A stretch of DNA of 64,000 nt from positions 124,001-188,000 of the forward strand of contig NZ_JALLIY010000009.1 of assembly GCF_023242315.1 (NCBI RefSeq), written 5' to 3'. Origin of the DNA: Pseudomonas sp. MWU13-2105. GTDB lineage: Bacteria; Pseudomonadota; Gammaproteobacteria; Pseudomonadales; Pseudomonadaceae. Within the stretch, counting starts at the first letter, position 1. Every line of letters starts with the position of its first letter. Below are positions 1-8,657 of the stretch, piece after piece. Position numbers and translations under genes: made by a program. A model generated the notes under the pieces. The model did no database searches. It saw nothing but the letters and a program-made list of their open reading frames with translations, and was not told where the DNA came from.

Positions 1-558
1 GGCATCCTGCTGGGCGACGGCCTGATCAGCCATGCCTTCAGCCTGTGCGTGAATATCAGTCCGCGACAGTTCCGCCAGACCGATTTCGTCGAACGGGTGG
101 AGCACACGCTGACCCGCTACAACGTGCCGTCCTCGATGCTGAAGCTGGAAATCACCGAGGGCATCGTGATCCAGAACCTGGAAGACACCATCAGCAAGAT
201 GCGCCGCCTGAACAAGATCGGCGTCAGTTTTGCCATGGACGATTTCGGTACCGGATATTCGTCGCTGACCTACCTCAAGCGCTTGCCGGTGGACGCCTTG
301 AAGATCGACCAGTCGTTCGTGCGCGACGCGACCCACGACCCCAACGACGCGGAAATCATCCGGGCGATTGTCGCCATGGCCCGCAGCCTGGGGCTGACGG
401 TGATTGCCGAAGGGGTGGAACTGCCGGAGCAACTGGTGTTCCTGGAAGGCCTGGGTTGTCATCTGTACCAGGGCTACCTGCACAGTCGACCGCTGCCTTT
501 GGAGGAGTTCAAAATGCTCCTGAAGTCCCCCGGCCCTGAGCACACCATCGACCTGTAG
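1..558 (+). CDS. EAL-domain c-di-GMP phosphodiesterase, C-terminal part (5' end outside window)
   Basis: The frame is open from base 1 and encodes the second half of an EAL domain, which hydrolyses cyclic-di-GMP to pGpG. The catalytic signatures in this half are intact: KLEITEG (metal-binding Glu), DDFGTGYSS, a KID motif followed by SFVRD, and EGVE near the C-terminus, so the domain should be active. The usual ending QGYLHSRPLP is present, followed by about 20 residues. The N-terminus, with any sensor or GGDEF domain, lies upstream of the window. The start listed for an internal GTG at 49 is not real because the homologous reading continues to the edge. The stop codon lies inside a REP element. 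Confidence 0.93.
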   Translation, partial: GILLGDGLISHAFSLCVNISPRQFRQTDFVERVEHTLTRYNVPSSMLKLEITEGIVIQNLEDTISKMRRLNKIGVSFAMDDFGTGYSSLTYLKRLPVDALKIDQSFVRDATHDPNDAEIIRAIVAMARSLGLTVIAEGVELPEQLVFLEGLGCHLYQGYLHSRPLPLEEFKMLLKSPGPEHTIDL

Positions 559-640
559 GAGCGGCCGGTCGACGCCCGATTGCCCGCGAAGCTTTTGGCG
601 GTCTTGCGGCCCCCTTCGCGAGCAAACTCTGCTCCTACAG
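553..640. repeat. REP-type intergenic palindrome overlapping the EAL stop codon
   Basis: The ends CTGTAGGAGC (553-562) and GCTCCTACAG (631-640) are perfect inverted repeats. The interior is a decayed version of the same element seen intact at 4225-4298. The left arm contains the TAG stop of the EAL gene (556-558), so the element has landed exactly at the gene end. Such Pseudomonas REP/BIME-like elements fold as mRNA 3' hairpins. Confidence 0.75.
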
Positions 641-679
641 GTCGGTGGCGCCTATGAATTCTGCGCACGGCATCAACAA

Positions 680-702
680 AGAACCCCGCCGAGGCGGGGT
701 TC
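680..702 (-). terminator. Rho-independent terminator of ibpA (possibly bidirectional)
   Basis: The stem AGAACCCCGCC / GGCGGGGTTCT with loop TCG lies 20 bases past the ibpA stop. Read on the minus strand it is followed by TTTGTT. It may also stop transcription from the EAL gene. Confidence 0.8.
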
Positions 703-720
703 TCTTGAGCAGGCTGCCGC

Positions 721-1170
721 TTAGTGCTGCAGTGCTGGCTGTTGCCCGGCATTGATCGCAATGCGCTTTGGCTTGGCCTCTTCCGGCACGACCCGCAACA
801 GGTCGATATTCAACAGACCGTTGCTCAGGCCCGCGGCCTTGACCTCGATATGGTCGGCCAGGCGGAAGGACAACTTGAAGGCACGCTGGGCAATGCCCTG
901 GTGCAGGTAGCTGACGTTTTCGGCCTTGGTGTCACGCTTACCGCCACTGACGGTCAGCACGCCCTTCTCGACCTGCAGCTCCAGGTCCTCTTCCTGGAAG
1001 CCGGCAGCGGCCACGACGATGCGGTACTGGTCGTCGCCATGCTTTTCAACGTTGTAGGGTGGGTAGCTGCTGCCCGGCTCGTTGCGCAGCGCGGTTTCGA
1101 ACAGATCGTTGAAACGATCGAAACCGACGGAAGAACGGAACAGTGGAGCCAGGGAAAATGCGGTAGTCAT
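721..1170 (-). CDS. ibpA: Hsp20/IbpA-family small heat-shock protein
   Basis: A 149-residue small heat-shock protein that binds unfolding proteins in the cytoplasm and holds them for DnaK/ClpB. The alpha-crystallin domain spans roughly residues 38-130, with the conserved EDL-LQVEKG-LTVSG strand region and the late motif GLLNIDLLRVVPEE. The C-terminal IxI motif needed for oligomer assembly is present as IAI at about 137-139. The start is set by AGGAG nine bases upstream of the ATG. Upstream lie a ROSE-like thermometer and a sigma32-like promoter, so control is at both transcription and translation. It is a single gene with its own terminator. Confidence 0.95.
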   Translation of the reverse strand: MTTAFSLAPLFRSSVGFDRFNDLFETALRNEPGSSYPPYNVEKHGDDQYRIVVAAAGFQEEDLELQVEKGVLTVSGGKRDTKAENVSYLHQGIAQRAFKLSFRLADHIEVKAAGLSNGLLNIDLLRVVPEEAKPKRIAINAGQQPALQH

Positions 1171-1235
1171 GTCAATCTCCTGAAATTCAGCGAGTGGTTT
1201 AGTCCGCGACCCGAATTCGGCATCGCGTACACCCT
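1171..1235 (-). promoter_or_regulatory. ROSE-type RNA thermometer in the ibpA 5' leader
   Basis: The leader between the promoter and the ATG carries the ROSE hallmark U-C-G-C-U (RNA CUCGCUGAAUUUCAGGAG, about 1178-1195), placed so that it can pair with the AGGAG Shine-Dalgarno. ROSE elements precede ibpA in pseudomonads and open at heat-shock temperature. Additional upstream hairpins are likely but were not folded here. Confidence 0.7.
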
Positions 1236-1263
1236 AGATAGGAACGCGCCCACGCTTTTCAAG
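1236..1263 (-). promoter_or_regulatory. Sigma32 (RpoH)-like heat-shock promoter of ibpA
   Basis: On the minus strand CTTGAAA (1263-1257) is followed after 14 bases by CCTATCT (1242-1236). This matches the sigma32 consensus CTTGAAA-N(11-16)-CCCATnT at most positions. It sits between the dusC stop and ibpA. Confidence 0.75.
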
Positions 1264-1281
1264 AGATTGTCGTGAAATTTT

Positions 1282-2241
1282 TCAGGCCGCTTCCGGCAGC
1301 GGCACGTGCAGCAGGCGCCCGACCGCGTCGCAATCGGTCTCGCGGCGCAGGTGGCTGAACAGTTCCACGGCCTGCGGATAATTGCGCGTCAACATCGCCA
1401 ACCACTGCTTCAAACGGCCCGGCGCCTGACGTGGCGTCAACTGCGCACGGGCCTGCGCCCAGAAGTCGCGCAGCAGCGGTTGCAGCTCGGCCCAGGTCAT
1501 CTCCAGCACCTCTTCGCCGGCCCGCGCCGCGGCAATCTGCCGGGCCAGGTCCGGGCGCGAGACCAGGCCGCGACCGAGCATGATGTCCTCGGCGCCGCTG
1601 ATCTCGCGACAGCGTCGCCAGTCGTCCACCGACCAGATATCGCCATTGGCAAACACCGGCACCTTGACCACTTCCTGCACCCGCGCCACCCATTCCCAGT
1701 GGGCCGGTGGCTTGTAGCCGTCGACCTTGGTCCGCGCGTGCACGACGATCTGCGCGGCGCCGCCTTCGGCCAAGGCCGTAGCGCAAACCAGCGCCCCGTC
1801 CGGACTGTCGAAGCCCAGGCGCATCTTGGCCGTCACCGGGATATGCGCCGGCACCGCACGCCGCACCTGCTCGACAATGGCGTTGAGCAGCTCCGGCTCC
1901 TTGAGCAATACCGCGCCGCCCCGCGACTTGTTCACGGTCTTGGCCGGACAACCGAAATTCAGGTCGATGACCTGCGAACCCAGCTCGCAGGCCAGCGCCG
2001 CGTTTTCCGCCAGGCACACCGGATCGGAACCGAGCAATTGCACCCGCAGCGGCACACCGGCCGCCGTGCGGGCGTCGGTCAACAACTCGGGGGCGAACTT
2101 GTGGTAGTAGGCCGGCGTCAACAGCGAGTCATTGATCCGGATGAACTCGGTGACGCACCAGTCGATACCGCCGACGCGGGTCAGCACATCACGCAGGATG
2201 TTGTCGACCAACCCCTCCATCGGGGCCAGGGCAATTTGCAT
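1282..2241 (-). CDS. dusC: tRNA-dihydrouridine(16) synthase DusC
   Basis: An FMN-dependent enzyme that reduces uridine 16 in tRNA D-loops. It has the TIM-barrel start [10 protein letters not shown], the catalytic-loop motif [26 protein letters not shown], and the phosphate-binding FANGDIWS and IMLGRGL. An upstream in-frame ATG at 2253 exists. I chose the ATG at 2241 because it places the catalytic cysteine at residue 98, as recalled for E. coli DusC, and because GAG lies a suitable distance upstream; the first ATG has no Shine-Dalgarno. Length (319 residues) is normal. It is separated from the thioesterase gene by about 75 bases, so the two may be co-transcribed. Confidence 0.93.
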   Translation of the reverse strand: MQIALAPMEGLVDNILRDVLTRVGGIDWCVTEFIRINDSLLTPAYYHKFAPELLTDARTAAGVPLRVQLLGSDPVCLAENAALACELGSQVIDLNFGCPAKTVNKSRGGAVLLKEPELLNAIVEQVRRAVPAHIPVTAKMRLGFDSPDGALVCATALAEGGAAQIVVHARTKVDGYKPPAHWEWVARVQEVVKVPVFANGDIWSVDDWRRCREISGAEDIMLGRGLVSRPDLARQIAAARAGEEVLEMTWAELQPLLRDFWAQARAQLTPRQAPGRLKQWLAMLTRNYPQAVELFSHLRRETDCDAVGRLLHVPLPEAA

Positions 2242-2317
2242 GGGGACTCTCATCGAAAAAAGCGGTCATCGAAAAAGTGCGGCAGTTTACGGCGTTCCGG
2301 CACAAACCGGTACGCCC

Positions 2318-2752
2318 TCAGACCGACTGCACGGCAGGTCCGTAACCTTCGAGGAATTCCGTCGGCATGCGCTTGGGCTTGCCGCTGGACAGCTCGATAC
2401 AGACAAAGGTGGTCTGCGCGCGCAACAGGGTCAGGTTGTCGCTGGGGCGGACCAGCTGGAAACGCCGGGTCATCTTCAGCCGCTGGTCCCAGTCGACGAT
2501 CCAGGTCGCCAACTGCAACTCGTCGCCTTCGTAGGCCGCCGCCAGGTAGTCGATCTCATGGCGAACCACCGCCATGGCCCGGTCCAGACGTCGATATTCG
2601 CTGAGATCCAGGCCCAGGCGCTGCGAGTGACGCCAGGCACAGCGCTCCAGCCAGCTGACATACACTGCGTTGTTGGCATGTCCGAGACCGTCGATATCCT
2701 CGTCGGCCACTTGCAAATCGAGGATGAAGGGTGTCGCCAGATCCCAACTCAT
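2318..2752 (-). CDS. Acyl-CoA thioesterase, 4HBT/YbgC-like hotdog fold
   Basis: A 144-residue single hotdog domain. The 4HBT signature is visible near the N-terminus: ADEDIDGLGHANNAVYVSWLE, with the His-Asn pair and the long helix that follows. A later conserved strand reads TTFVCIELSSGKPKRMP. Such enzymes hydrolyse acyl-CoA or aryl-CoA thioesters in the cytoplasm; the substrate cannot be told from sequence. The start has GGAG eight to nine bases upstream. It lies between dusC and a TetR regulator on the same strand. Function beyond thioesterase is open. Confidence 0.88.
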   Translation of the reverse strand: MSWDLATPFILDLQVADEDIDGLGHANNAVYVSWLERCAWRHSQRLGLDLSEYRRLDRAMAVVRHEIDYLAAAYEGDELQLATWIVDWDQRLKMTRRFQLVRPSDNLTLLRAQTTFVCIELSSGKPKRMPTEFLEGYGPAVQSV

Positions 2753-2802
2753 GTACCGCTCCCGGTCAAATCAAAGACCGCGGCAGTGTAACGGAAGCGC
2801 CC

Positions 2803-3348
2803 TCAGATGACCGCCGTTTTGGCCGCCCGCAACAGTCGATCGGACAACTCACCGGGCCCCAGCGCCCTGGCCACGGCCAGGCCGCCGATCATCAGGGCGA
2901 TATCGGCCAGGGCCTTGTCGGTATCCTCGGGACTGGACGCCAGTTGCGCGACCATCAGCTCGACATGCTCGTTCAGGACCTCGCGAAAGCACTCCGGCAG
3001 GTTGCACATCTCGCCGACGATCGAGGGAATCGGACAGGCCTGCTGGACCGCATCACGGTGCTTGCGCGACAGATAGAACGCCGCGAACAGGGCCCGCCGC
3101 TCCTCGCCCGGCAACTGGCTGTCGACCTCACTCATCTTGGCCCGCCGCTGGGCGAGCAGTTGCTTGAACGCCTCCAGCATCAGCGCGTCCTTGCTCTCGA
3201 AGTGCGCGTAGAACCCTCCCACGGTCAACCCGGCGGCGCCCATCACTTCACTGACACTCGGCTCGACCGGACCGCGCTGGATCAGGGCATTACTCGCCGC
3301 CTGCAGAATCCGCTCGCGGGTTTGAGCTTTCTTGTCGTTCATTGCCAC
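2803..3348 (-). CDS. TetR/AcrR-family transcriptional regulator
   Basis: A 181-residue repressor-type protein. The N-terminal helix-turn-helix spans about residues 10-55 and ends in the typical GLTVGGFYAHFESKDAL recognition segment. The C-terminal ligand domain contains CPIPSIVGEM and a helical dimerization region. It starts five bases after GGAGG. An A/T-rich perfect palindrome directly upstream (3366-3389) is a likely autoregulatory operator. No obvious target gene lies alongside in divergent orientation because the upstream neighbours are tRNAs. The regulated gene may be the downstream thioesterase or something elsewhere. Confidence 0.92.
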   Translation of the reverse strand: MAMNDKKAQTRERILQAASNALIQRGPVEPSVSEVMGAAGLTVGGFYAHFESKDALMLEAFKQLLAQRRAKMSEVDSQLPGEERRALFAAFYLSRKHRDAVQQACPIPSIVGEMCNLPECFREVLNEHVELMVAQLASSPEDTDKALADIALMIGGLAVARALGPGELSDRLLRAAKTAVI

Positions 3349-3365
3349 CTCCAGACATCACAGAG

Positions 3366-3389
3366 AAAATATTATTCGCATAATATTTT
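3366..3389. promoter_or_regulatory. Palindromic operator upstream of the tetR gene
   Basis: AAAATATTAT (3366-3375), spacer TCGC, ATAATATTTT (3380-3389) is a perfect 10-bp inverted repeat, 17 bases upstream of the start codon. It is strikingly A/T-rich in a G+C-rich genome. Its size and place fit TetR autoregulation. Confidence 0.65.
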
Positions 3390-3479
3390 TCCGCAAGGCT
3401 TTATTTTGACCACTGGTCCGAGCCACAGGTATTGAAAAATGGATTGCAGGGAGCAAAGGGTCAAACGCCGGACAAACAA

Positions 3480-3528
3480 AAGGGTCATTCAATAATTGAA
3501 TGACCCTTATAAAATCCCGCAGAGCGGG
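3480..3528 (-). terminator. Tandem terminators after the tRNA cluster
   Basis: Reading on the minus strand after the last tRNA, CCCGC-TCT-GCGGG (3528-3516) is followed by ATTTTATA. Next comes a 13-bp stem AAGGGTCATTCAA / TTGAATGACCCTT (3480-3508), followed by TTGTTTG. Two consecutive hairpins isolate the tRNA operon from the tetR gene. Confidence 0.75.
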
Positions 3529-3534
3529 CAATCG

Positions 3535-3610
3535 TGGCGTCCCCTAGGGGACTCGAACCCCTGTTACCGCCGTGAAAGGGCGGTGTCCTAGGCCACTAGA
3601 CGAAGGGGAC
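3535..3610 (-). tRNA. tRNA-Glu (anticodon TTC), second copy in transcription order
   Basis: A 76-base cloverleaf starting GTCCCCTTCGTCTAG on the minus strand. The anticodon loop is CTTTCAC with anticodon TTC, the T-loop is GGTTCGAGTCC, and CCA is encoded. It is identical in sequence to the copy at 3820-3895. Confidence 0.98.
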
Positions 3611-3686
3611 ACAAACCCTTCTAACATGATCAACGCTGAGTGTTGATCGCCTCAAGGCCGGTGTGGCCAGGCCTTGAAGTGTAAAT

Positions 3687-3762
<76 letters not shown>

Positions 3763-3819
3763 GGATTTTTCGCCTCGGAGGCGGAGCGACATCAAGTTGC
3801 AACATCGCTTCTGTGATAC

Positions 3820-3895
3820 TGGCGTCCCCTAGGGGACTCGAACCCCTGTTACCGCCGTGAAAGGGCGGTGTCCTAGGCCACTAGACGAAGGGGAC
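3820..3895 (-). tRNA. tRNA-Glu (anticodon TTC), first copy in transcription order
   Basis: Same sequence as 3535-3610. It is the second gene of the Ala-Glu-Ala-Glu minus-strand operon, read from the promoter near 4072-4100. Confidence 0.98.
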
Positions 3896-3974
3896 GCAAA
3901 CCCTTCTGTACAACTGATCAACGCTGAGTGCTGATCGCTTCAAAGCCGGTGTGGCCAGGCCTTGAAGTGTAAAT

Positions 3975-4050
<76 letters not shown>

Positions 4051-4071
4051 TCATCGGTGAGGACGGGGCGA

Positions 4072-4124
4072 ATCTTAAGGGCGTATCGGGGAGCTGTCAA
4101 ACTTATTTTCAAACTTTTTGAAAA
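4072..4124 (-). promoter_or_regulatory. Strong sigma70 promoter of the tRNA operon
   Basis: On the minus strand TTGACA (4100-4095) is followed after 17 bases by TAAGAT (4077-4072), then a G+C-rich discriminator TCGCCCCG typical of stringently controlled stable-RNA promoters. Upstream is an A/T-rich tract (TTTTCAAACTTTTTGAAAA, 4106-4124) that could act as an UP element. Confidence 0.8.
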
Positions 4125-4224
4125 TTTTTTGTCGGCATAACAACCACTTACCGCCCTGCCCCGGTAAAACCGGGGGTAAAACGCCATCCCTGCACGAACA
4201 ACCGATCCACAGAGCACGCGGTCT

Positions 4225-4298
4225 TGTGGGAGCGGAGCTTGCCCGCGAAGCTCTTGGCGGCCTTGAGGGCCCCTTCGCGGGCAAGCTCCGCTCCCACA
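4225..4298. repeat. REP-type palindrome downstream of gltX
   Basis: A perfect 26-bp inverted repeat (4225-4250 against 4273-4298) that begins TGTGGGAGCGGAGC and is joined by a 22-base loop. It is the canonical Pseudomonas intergenic element of this window. It lies 25 bases after the gltX stop codon on the minus strand, where it can end or stabilise the gltX mRNA. Confidence 0.85.
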
Positions 4299-4322
4299 TG
4301 GCCTCACAGAAACAGGACGGTC

Positions 4323-5804
4323 TCAGGCAATCGCGCCCAGCAGCTTTTCCCATTCCTTGTTTTCTTTCTTCGACACCCCACCCAGCAGATCCAGGGCCTG
4401 GCGCAGACGGAAACGCGTGAGGTCCGGGCCGAGGATTTCCATGGCATCGAGTACCGACACCGAACTGGCCTGCCCGGTGATCGAGGCGAACATCAGCGGC
4501 ATGGCATCGCGCAGTTTCAACTCCAGGGCGTCGACTACCGCCTGGATGGTCGCGGTGATGCTGTCCTTTTCCCACTGGCGCAGGCTTTCCAGCTTCCACA
4601 GGATCAACTGCATCAGCTTGCGCACATCGTCGGCCGAGAGTTTCTTGTGCTCGAACAGCTTGGCGTCCAGCGGCAGGCTGCCGGCAAAGAAGAAGTTCGC
4701 CAACGGCGCGACCTGGCTGAAGGTCTCGACCCGGCCCTGGACCAGCGGCGCGATCTTCATCAGGTACTCGGGATTCAGCGCCCAGTTCTGCACCCGGCTG
4801 GCGAATTCTTCCACCGGCAGGTCGCGCAGCCACTGGCCGTTGAGCCAGGACAGCTTCTCGATATCGAAAATCGGCCCGCCCAGGGAGACGCGGGACAGGT
4901 CGAAGTGCTCGACCATTTCCTCCAGGGAGAACTTCTCGCGCTCGTCGGGCATCGACCAGCCCATGCGGCCCAGGTAGTTGAGCATGGCTTCAGGCATGAA
5001 ACCCATGCGCTCGTAGAAGGTCACCGAGGTCGGGTTCTTGCGCTTGGACAGCTTGCTCTTGTCCGGGTTGCGCAGCAGCGGCATGTAGCACAGCTGCGGC
5101 TGTTCCCAACCGAAGTATTCGTAGAGCAGGATCAGCTTCGGCGCCGACGGCAGCCACTCTTCGCCACGCAGCACGTGGGTGATACCCATCAGATGGTCGT
5201 CGACCACGTTGGCCAGGAAGTAGGTCGGCAGGCCGTCGGTCTTCATCAGCACCTGCATGTCCATGCGGTCCCACGGGATCTCGACATCGCCACGGAGCAT
5301 GTCCGGCACCACGCAGACGCCTTCGCTCGGCACCTTCATGCGGATCACATGGGGTTCACCGGCGGCCAGGCGGCGGGCCACCTCCTCCTTGGACAACAGC
5401 AGCGCACGACCGTCGTAACGCGGCGTCTCGCCACGGGCCATCTGCTCGGCACGCATCTGGTCCAGCTCTTCGGCGGTGCAGAAGCACGGGAAGGCGTGGC
5501 CCATGTCGACCAGTTGCTGGGTATATTTCTTGTAGATCTCGCTACGCTCGCTCTGCCGGTACGGGCCGTGGGGACCGCCGACATCCGGGCCTTCGGCCCA
5601 GGTGATACCCAGCCAGTTCAGGGCATCGAAAATCTGCTGCTCGGACTCGCGGGTCGAACGCAACTGATCGGTGTCTTCGATCCGCAGGATGAACTCACCG
5701 CCGTGCTGCTTGGCAAAGCAATAGTTGAACAAAGCGATGTAGGCGGTGCCGACGTGGGGATCGCCGGTGGGCGATGGCGCGATGCGCGTGCGAACGGTGG
5801 TCAT
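4323..5804 (-). CDS. gltX: Glutamate--tRNA ligase
   Basis: A class I aminoacyl-tRNA synthetase that charges tRNA-Glu. The 493-residue product starts [14 protein letters not shown]. The HIGH-type signature is [10 protein letters not shown] at residues 10-19, the family motif RIEDTD follows, and the KMSKS-type loop is KLSKRKN near residue 260. The open frame extends upstream to 6008, but only the ATG at 5804 gives the canonical N-terminus. It sits immediately upstream of genes for its own substrate, tRNA-Glu. A REP element follows the stop. Confidence 0.97.
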   Translation of the reverse strand: MTTVRTRIAPSPTGDPHVGTAYIALFNYCFAKQHGGEFILRIEDTDQLRSTRESEQQIFDALNWLGITWAEGPDVGGPHGPYRQSERSEIYKKYTQQLVDMGHAFPCFCTAEELDQMRAEQMARGETPRYDGRALLLSKEEVARRLAAGEPHVIRMKVPSEGVCVVPDMLRGDVEIPWDRMDMQVLMKTDGLPTYFLANVVDDHLMGITHVLRGEEWLPSAPKLILLYEYFGWEQPQLCYMPLLRNPDKSKLSKRKNPTSVTFYERMGFMPEAMLNYLGRMGWSMPDEREKFSLEEMVEHFDLSRVSLGGPIFDIEKLSWLNGQWLRDLPVEEFASRVQNWALNPEYLMKIAPLVQGRVETFSQVAPLANFFFAGSLPLDAKLFEHKKLSADDVRKLMQLILWKLESLRQWEKDSITATIQAVVDALELKLRDAMPLMFASITGQASSVSVLDAMEILGPDLTRFRLRQALDLLGGVSKKENKEWEKLLGAIA

Positions 5805-6032
5805 GGGCGTTCTCGAAATGGAGATAAAACAAAGGGCGAATGGTAACAGGCGCAGCCGTCCGGGCTCCAGCGCAGGGCATCCGACAGAGGGCATATAAGC
5901 CAAGCTTCGGTCTAAAAATGGCTCAAGACCGCGAAAACCGGGCTTTCTCGGTTGCTGGCATTTACCCATTAGGACTGCTGTGCCAGATTCGTCTACCGTA
6001 AAATTCACTTACACATTGATGTCTTAATACCC

Positions 6033-7079
6033 ATGCCCTCCCAACTCAAACGTCGACTATCTGTTTTCCTGCTCCTGGTCCTGTTGATTGCCCTGGGCTT
6101 TTTCGCCCAGTGGTTCTTCAAGGGACGCTTTTATGAAAGCACCGATAACGCCTATGTCCAGGGCGAGATTACCCGGGTCTCCAGCCAATTGGGTGCGCGC
6201 ATCGACCAGGTCCTGGTGGCGGACAACCAGCATGTGGAAAAGGGCCAGTTGCTGGTCCGGCTCGAAGGCGCCGATTTCCAGCTCGCCGTCGACCGCGCCA
6301 ATGCCACCCTCGCCACCCGCGAAGCCGAACGCCTGCAAGCCCAGAGCAAGCTGACCCAGCAAGCCAGCCTGATCGCCGCCGCCGATGCCCAGGTGGCGTC
6401 AAGCCAGGCCAGCCTCGGTCGTTCGCAACTCGACCTGAACCGCGCGCAGACCCTGCGCAAGCCCGGCTATGTTTCGGAGGAGCGGGTCACCACGCTCGCC
6501 GCCGACAACCATATCGCCCGCTCGCAAGTGGCCAAGGCCCAGGCCGATCTGCAAGGCCAGCGCCAGCAGGTCACGGCCCTGAGTGCCGAGCTCAAGCGCC
6601 TCGACGCGCAGCTCGCCAATGCCCGCGCCGACCTGGCCCAGGCCGAACTGAACCTGACCCGCAGCGAAATCCACGCGCCCATCAGCGGCCTGGTCGGCCA
6701 GCGCGCGGCGCGCACCGGCCAGTATGTGCAGGCCGGCGCCTACCTGCTATCCATAGTCCCGGACCAGGACATCTGGGTCCAGGCCAACTTCAAGGAAACC
6801 CAGATCGGCCACATGCGCGCGGGCCAGAGCGCGACGCTGACCTTCGACGCCTATGAAGACACGCCGATCCAGGGCCGGGTCGAGAGCCTGTTCGCCGCCT
6901 CCGGCGCGCAGTTCAGCCTGTTGCCGCCGGACAACGCCACCGGCAACTTCACCAAGGTGGTGCAACGCATTCCGGTCAAGCTGACCTTTGCCGCCGACAA
7001 CCCCTTGCAGGGCAGGATCCGTCCGGGCATGTCGGTCACCGTCAAGGTCGATCTGCGCGACGCCCAGCATGGCCGGTGA
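6033..7079 (+). CDS. HlyD/EmrA-family membrane-fusion protein of an efflux pump
   Basis: A 348-residue periplasmic adaptor. One N-terminal membrane anchor (about residues 9-29) is followed by the biotinyl-lipoyl half STDNAYVQGEITRVSS, a long Gln/Ala-rich alpha-helical hairpin (about 85-210), the second lipoyl half ARTGQYVQAGAYLLSIVPD and a beta-barrel ending in GRIRPGMSVTVKV. The arrangement matches EmrA. It overlaps the downstream DHA2 transporter gene by 11 bases, so translation is coupled. It would bridge that inner-membrane pump to an outer-membrane TolC-type protein, which is not encoded nearby. The exported compound is unknown. Confidence 0.92.
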   Translation: MPSQLKRRLSVFLLLVLLIALGFFAQWFFKGRFYESTDNAYVQGEITRVSSQLGARIDQVLVADNQHVEKGQLLVRLEGADFQLAVDRANATLATREAERLQAQSKLTQQASLIAAADAQVASSQASLGRSQLDLNRAQTLRKPGYVSEERVTTLAADNHIARSQVAKAQADLQGQRQQVTALSAELKRLDAQLANARADLAQAELNLTRSEIHAPISGLVGQRAARTGQYVQAGAYLLSIVPDQDIWVQANFKETQIGHMRAGQSATLTFDAYEDTPIQGRVESLFAASGAQFSLLPPDNATGNFTKVVQRIPVKLTFAADNPLQGRIRPGMSVTVKVDLRDAQHGR

Positions 7080-8619
7080 TCAACTGATCCGACCGGTGGG
7101 CGAGCCGACCCGCCGGGACTGGATCGCGGTGATGAGCGTGATGCTCGGCGCCTTCATGGCGGTGCTCGATATCCAGATCACCAACTCCTCGCTCAAGGAT
7201 ATCCAGGGCGCCCTGTCGGCGACCCTGGAAGAAGGCTCATGGATTTCCACGTCCTACCTGGTGGCGGAAATCATCATGATTCCCCTTACCGCCTGGCTGG
7301 TGCAATTGCTCTCGGCGCGGCGGCTGGCGGTCTGGGTTTCACTGGGTTTCCTCGGTTCGTCGCTGCTCTGTTCCATGGCCTGGAGCCTGGAAAGCATGAT
7401 CGTGTTCCGCGCCATGCAGGGCTTCACCGGCGGCGCACTGATTCCCCTGGCGTTCACCCTGACCCTGATCAAGCTGCCGGACCACCACCGCGCCAAGGGC
7501 ATGGCCATGTTCGCCATGACCGCCACTTTTGCCCCATCCATCGGCCCGACCATTGGCGGCTGGCTCACGGAGAACTGGGGCTGGCAGTACATTTTCTACA
7601 TCAACATCCCGCCCGGCCTGATCATGATCGGCGGCCTGCTCTACGGCCTGGAGAAGAAAGAGGCCCATTGGGAACTGCTCAAGAGCACCGACTACGCTGG
7701 GATCGTCAGCCTCGGCATCGGCCTGGGTTGCCTGCAAGTGTTCCTCGAGGAAGGCCACCGCAAGGACTGGCTGGAGTCGGACCTGATCGTGACGCTGGGC
7801 AGTATCGCCCTGCTGAGCCTGATCACCTTCGTCATCCTGCAGCTGTCCAAGGCCAACCCCTTGATCAATCTGCGCATCCTGCAGAACCGCAACTTCGGCC
7901 TGTCCAGCATTGCCAGCCTGGGCATGGGCGTGGGCCTGTATGGCTCGATCTACCTGCTGCCGCTGTACCTGGCGCAGATCCAGAACTACAACGCCCTGCA
8001 GATCGGCGAAGTGATCATGTGGATGGGGGTGCCGCAGTTGTTCCTGATTCCGCTGGTGCCCAAGCTGATGAAGTTCATCTCACCGAAGTTGCTCTGCACC
8101 CTGGGTTTCGGCCTGTTCGGCCTGGCGAGTTTCTCCTCCGGGGTACTCAACCCGGATTTTGCCGGCCCGCAGTTCAACCAGATCCAGATCATCCGGGCGT
8201 TGGGCCAGCCGCTGATCATGGTAACCATCTCGCTGATAGCCACCGCCTATATCCTGCCCCAGGACGCGGGGTCGGCGTCGAGCCTGTTCAACATCCTGCG
8301 CAACCTTGGCGGGGCCATCGGCATCGCCCTGCTGGCGACCTTGCTGGATGCGCGGACCAAGATCTATTTCGACTATCTGCGCGAGGCGATCGTGCCGGGC
8401 AACCCGCAGGTGGCCGAGCGCCTGACCATGCTTTCGGAGAAGCTCGGCGGCGACGGCGCGGCGCTGGGCAAGCTGAGCGAGATCACCCATCAGCAGGCGT
8501 CGATCATGGCCTATAACGACGCCTTCCACTTTGTCGGGATCGCGCTGGGGATCAGCATGTTGGCGGTGCTGCTGACCAAGGCGCTGCCGGCGGGGATCAA
8601 GCCGGGAGAGGCGCATTGA
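7069..8619 (+). CDS. DHA2-family (EmrB-like) major facilitator drug exporter
   Basis: A 516-residue inner-membrane proton antiporter predicted with 14 membrane helices. DHA2 signatures include LDIQITNSSLKDIQGAL in helix 1, a helix-5 region FAPSIGPTIGGWLTENWGWQ (motif C type) and the following YIFYINIPPG. The open frame begins at 6988, but the real start is the ATG at 7069 inside the end of the upstream adaptor gene, giving MAGDQLIRPVGEPTRRDW. Together with its partner it forms an EmrAB-like efflux system for hydrophobic compounds. Confidence 0.93.
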   Translation: MAGDQLIRPVGEPTRRDWIAVMSVMLGAFMAVLDIQITNSSLKDIQGALSATLEEGSWISTSYLVAEIIMIPLTAWLVQLLSARRLAVWVSLGFLGSSLLCSMAWSLESMIVFRAMQGFTGGALIPLAFTLTLIKLPDHHRAKGMAMFAMTATFAPSIGPTIGGWLTENWGWQYIFYINIPPGLIMIGGLLYGLEKKEAHWELLKSTDYAGIVSLGIGLGCLQVFLEEGHRKDWLESDLIVTLGSIALLSLITFVILQLSKANPLINLRILQNRNFGLSSIASLGMGVGLYGSIYLLPLYLAQIQNYNALQIGEVIMWMGVPQLFLIPLVPKLMKFISPKLLCTLGFGLFGLASFSSGVLNPDFAGPQFNQIQIIRALGQPLIMVTISLIATAYILPQDAGSASSLFNILRNLGGAIGIALLATLLDARTKIYFDYLREAIVPGNPQVAERLTMLSEKLGGDGAALGKLSEITHQQASIMAYNDAFHFVGIALGISMLAVLLTKALPAGIKPGEAH

Positions 8620-8632
8620 TGCTGCCCGCGAA

Positions 8633-8650
8633 GGGGCCAGAACAGGCCCC
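8633..8650 (+). terminator. Possible hairpin terminator after the efflux operon
   Basis: GGGGCC (8633-8638) pairs with GGCCCC (8645-8650) 14 bases after the stop. There is no clear T-run, and flanking GCCCGCGAA resembles a REP remnant, so this may simply be a decayed REP. Confidence 0.35.
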
Positions 8651-8657
8651 CCCATGA

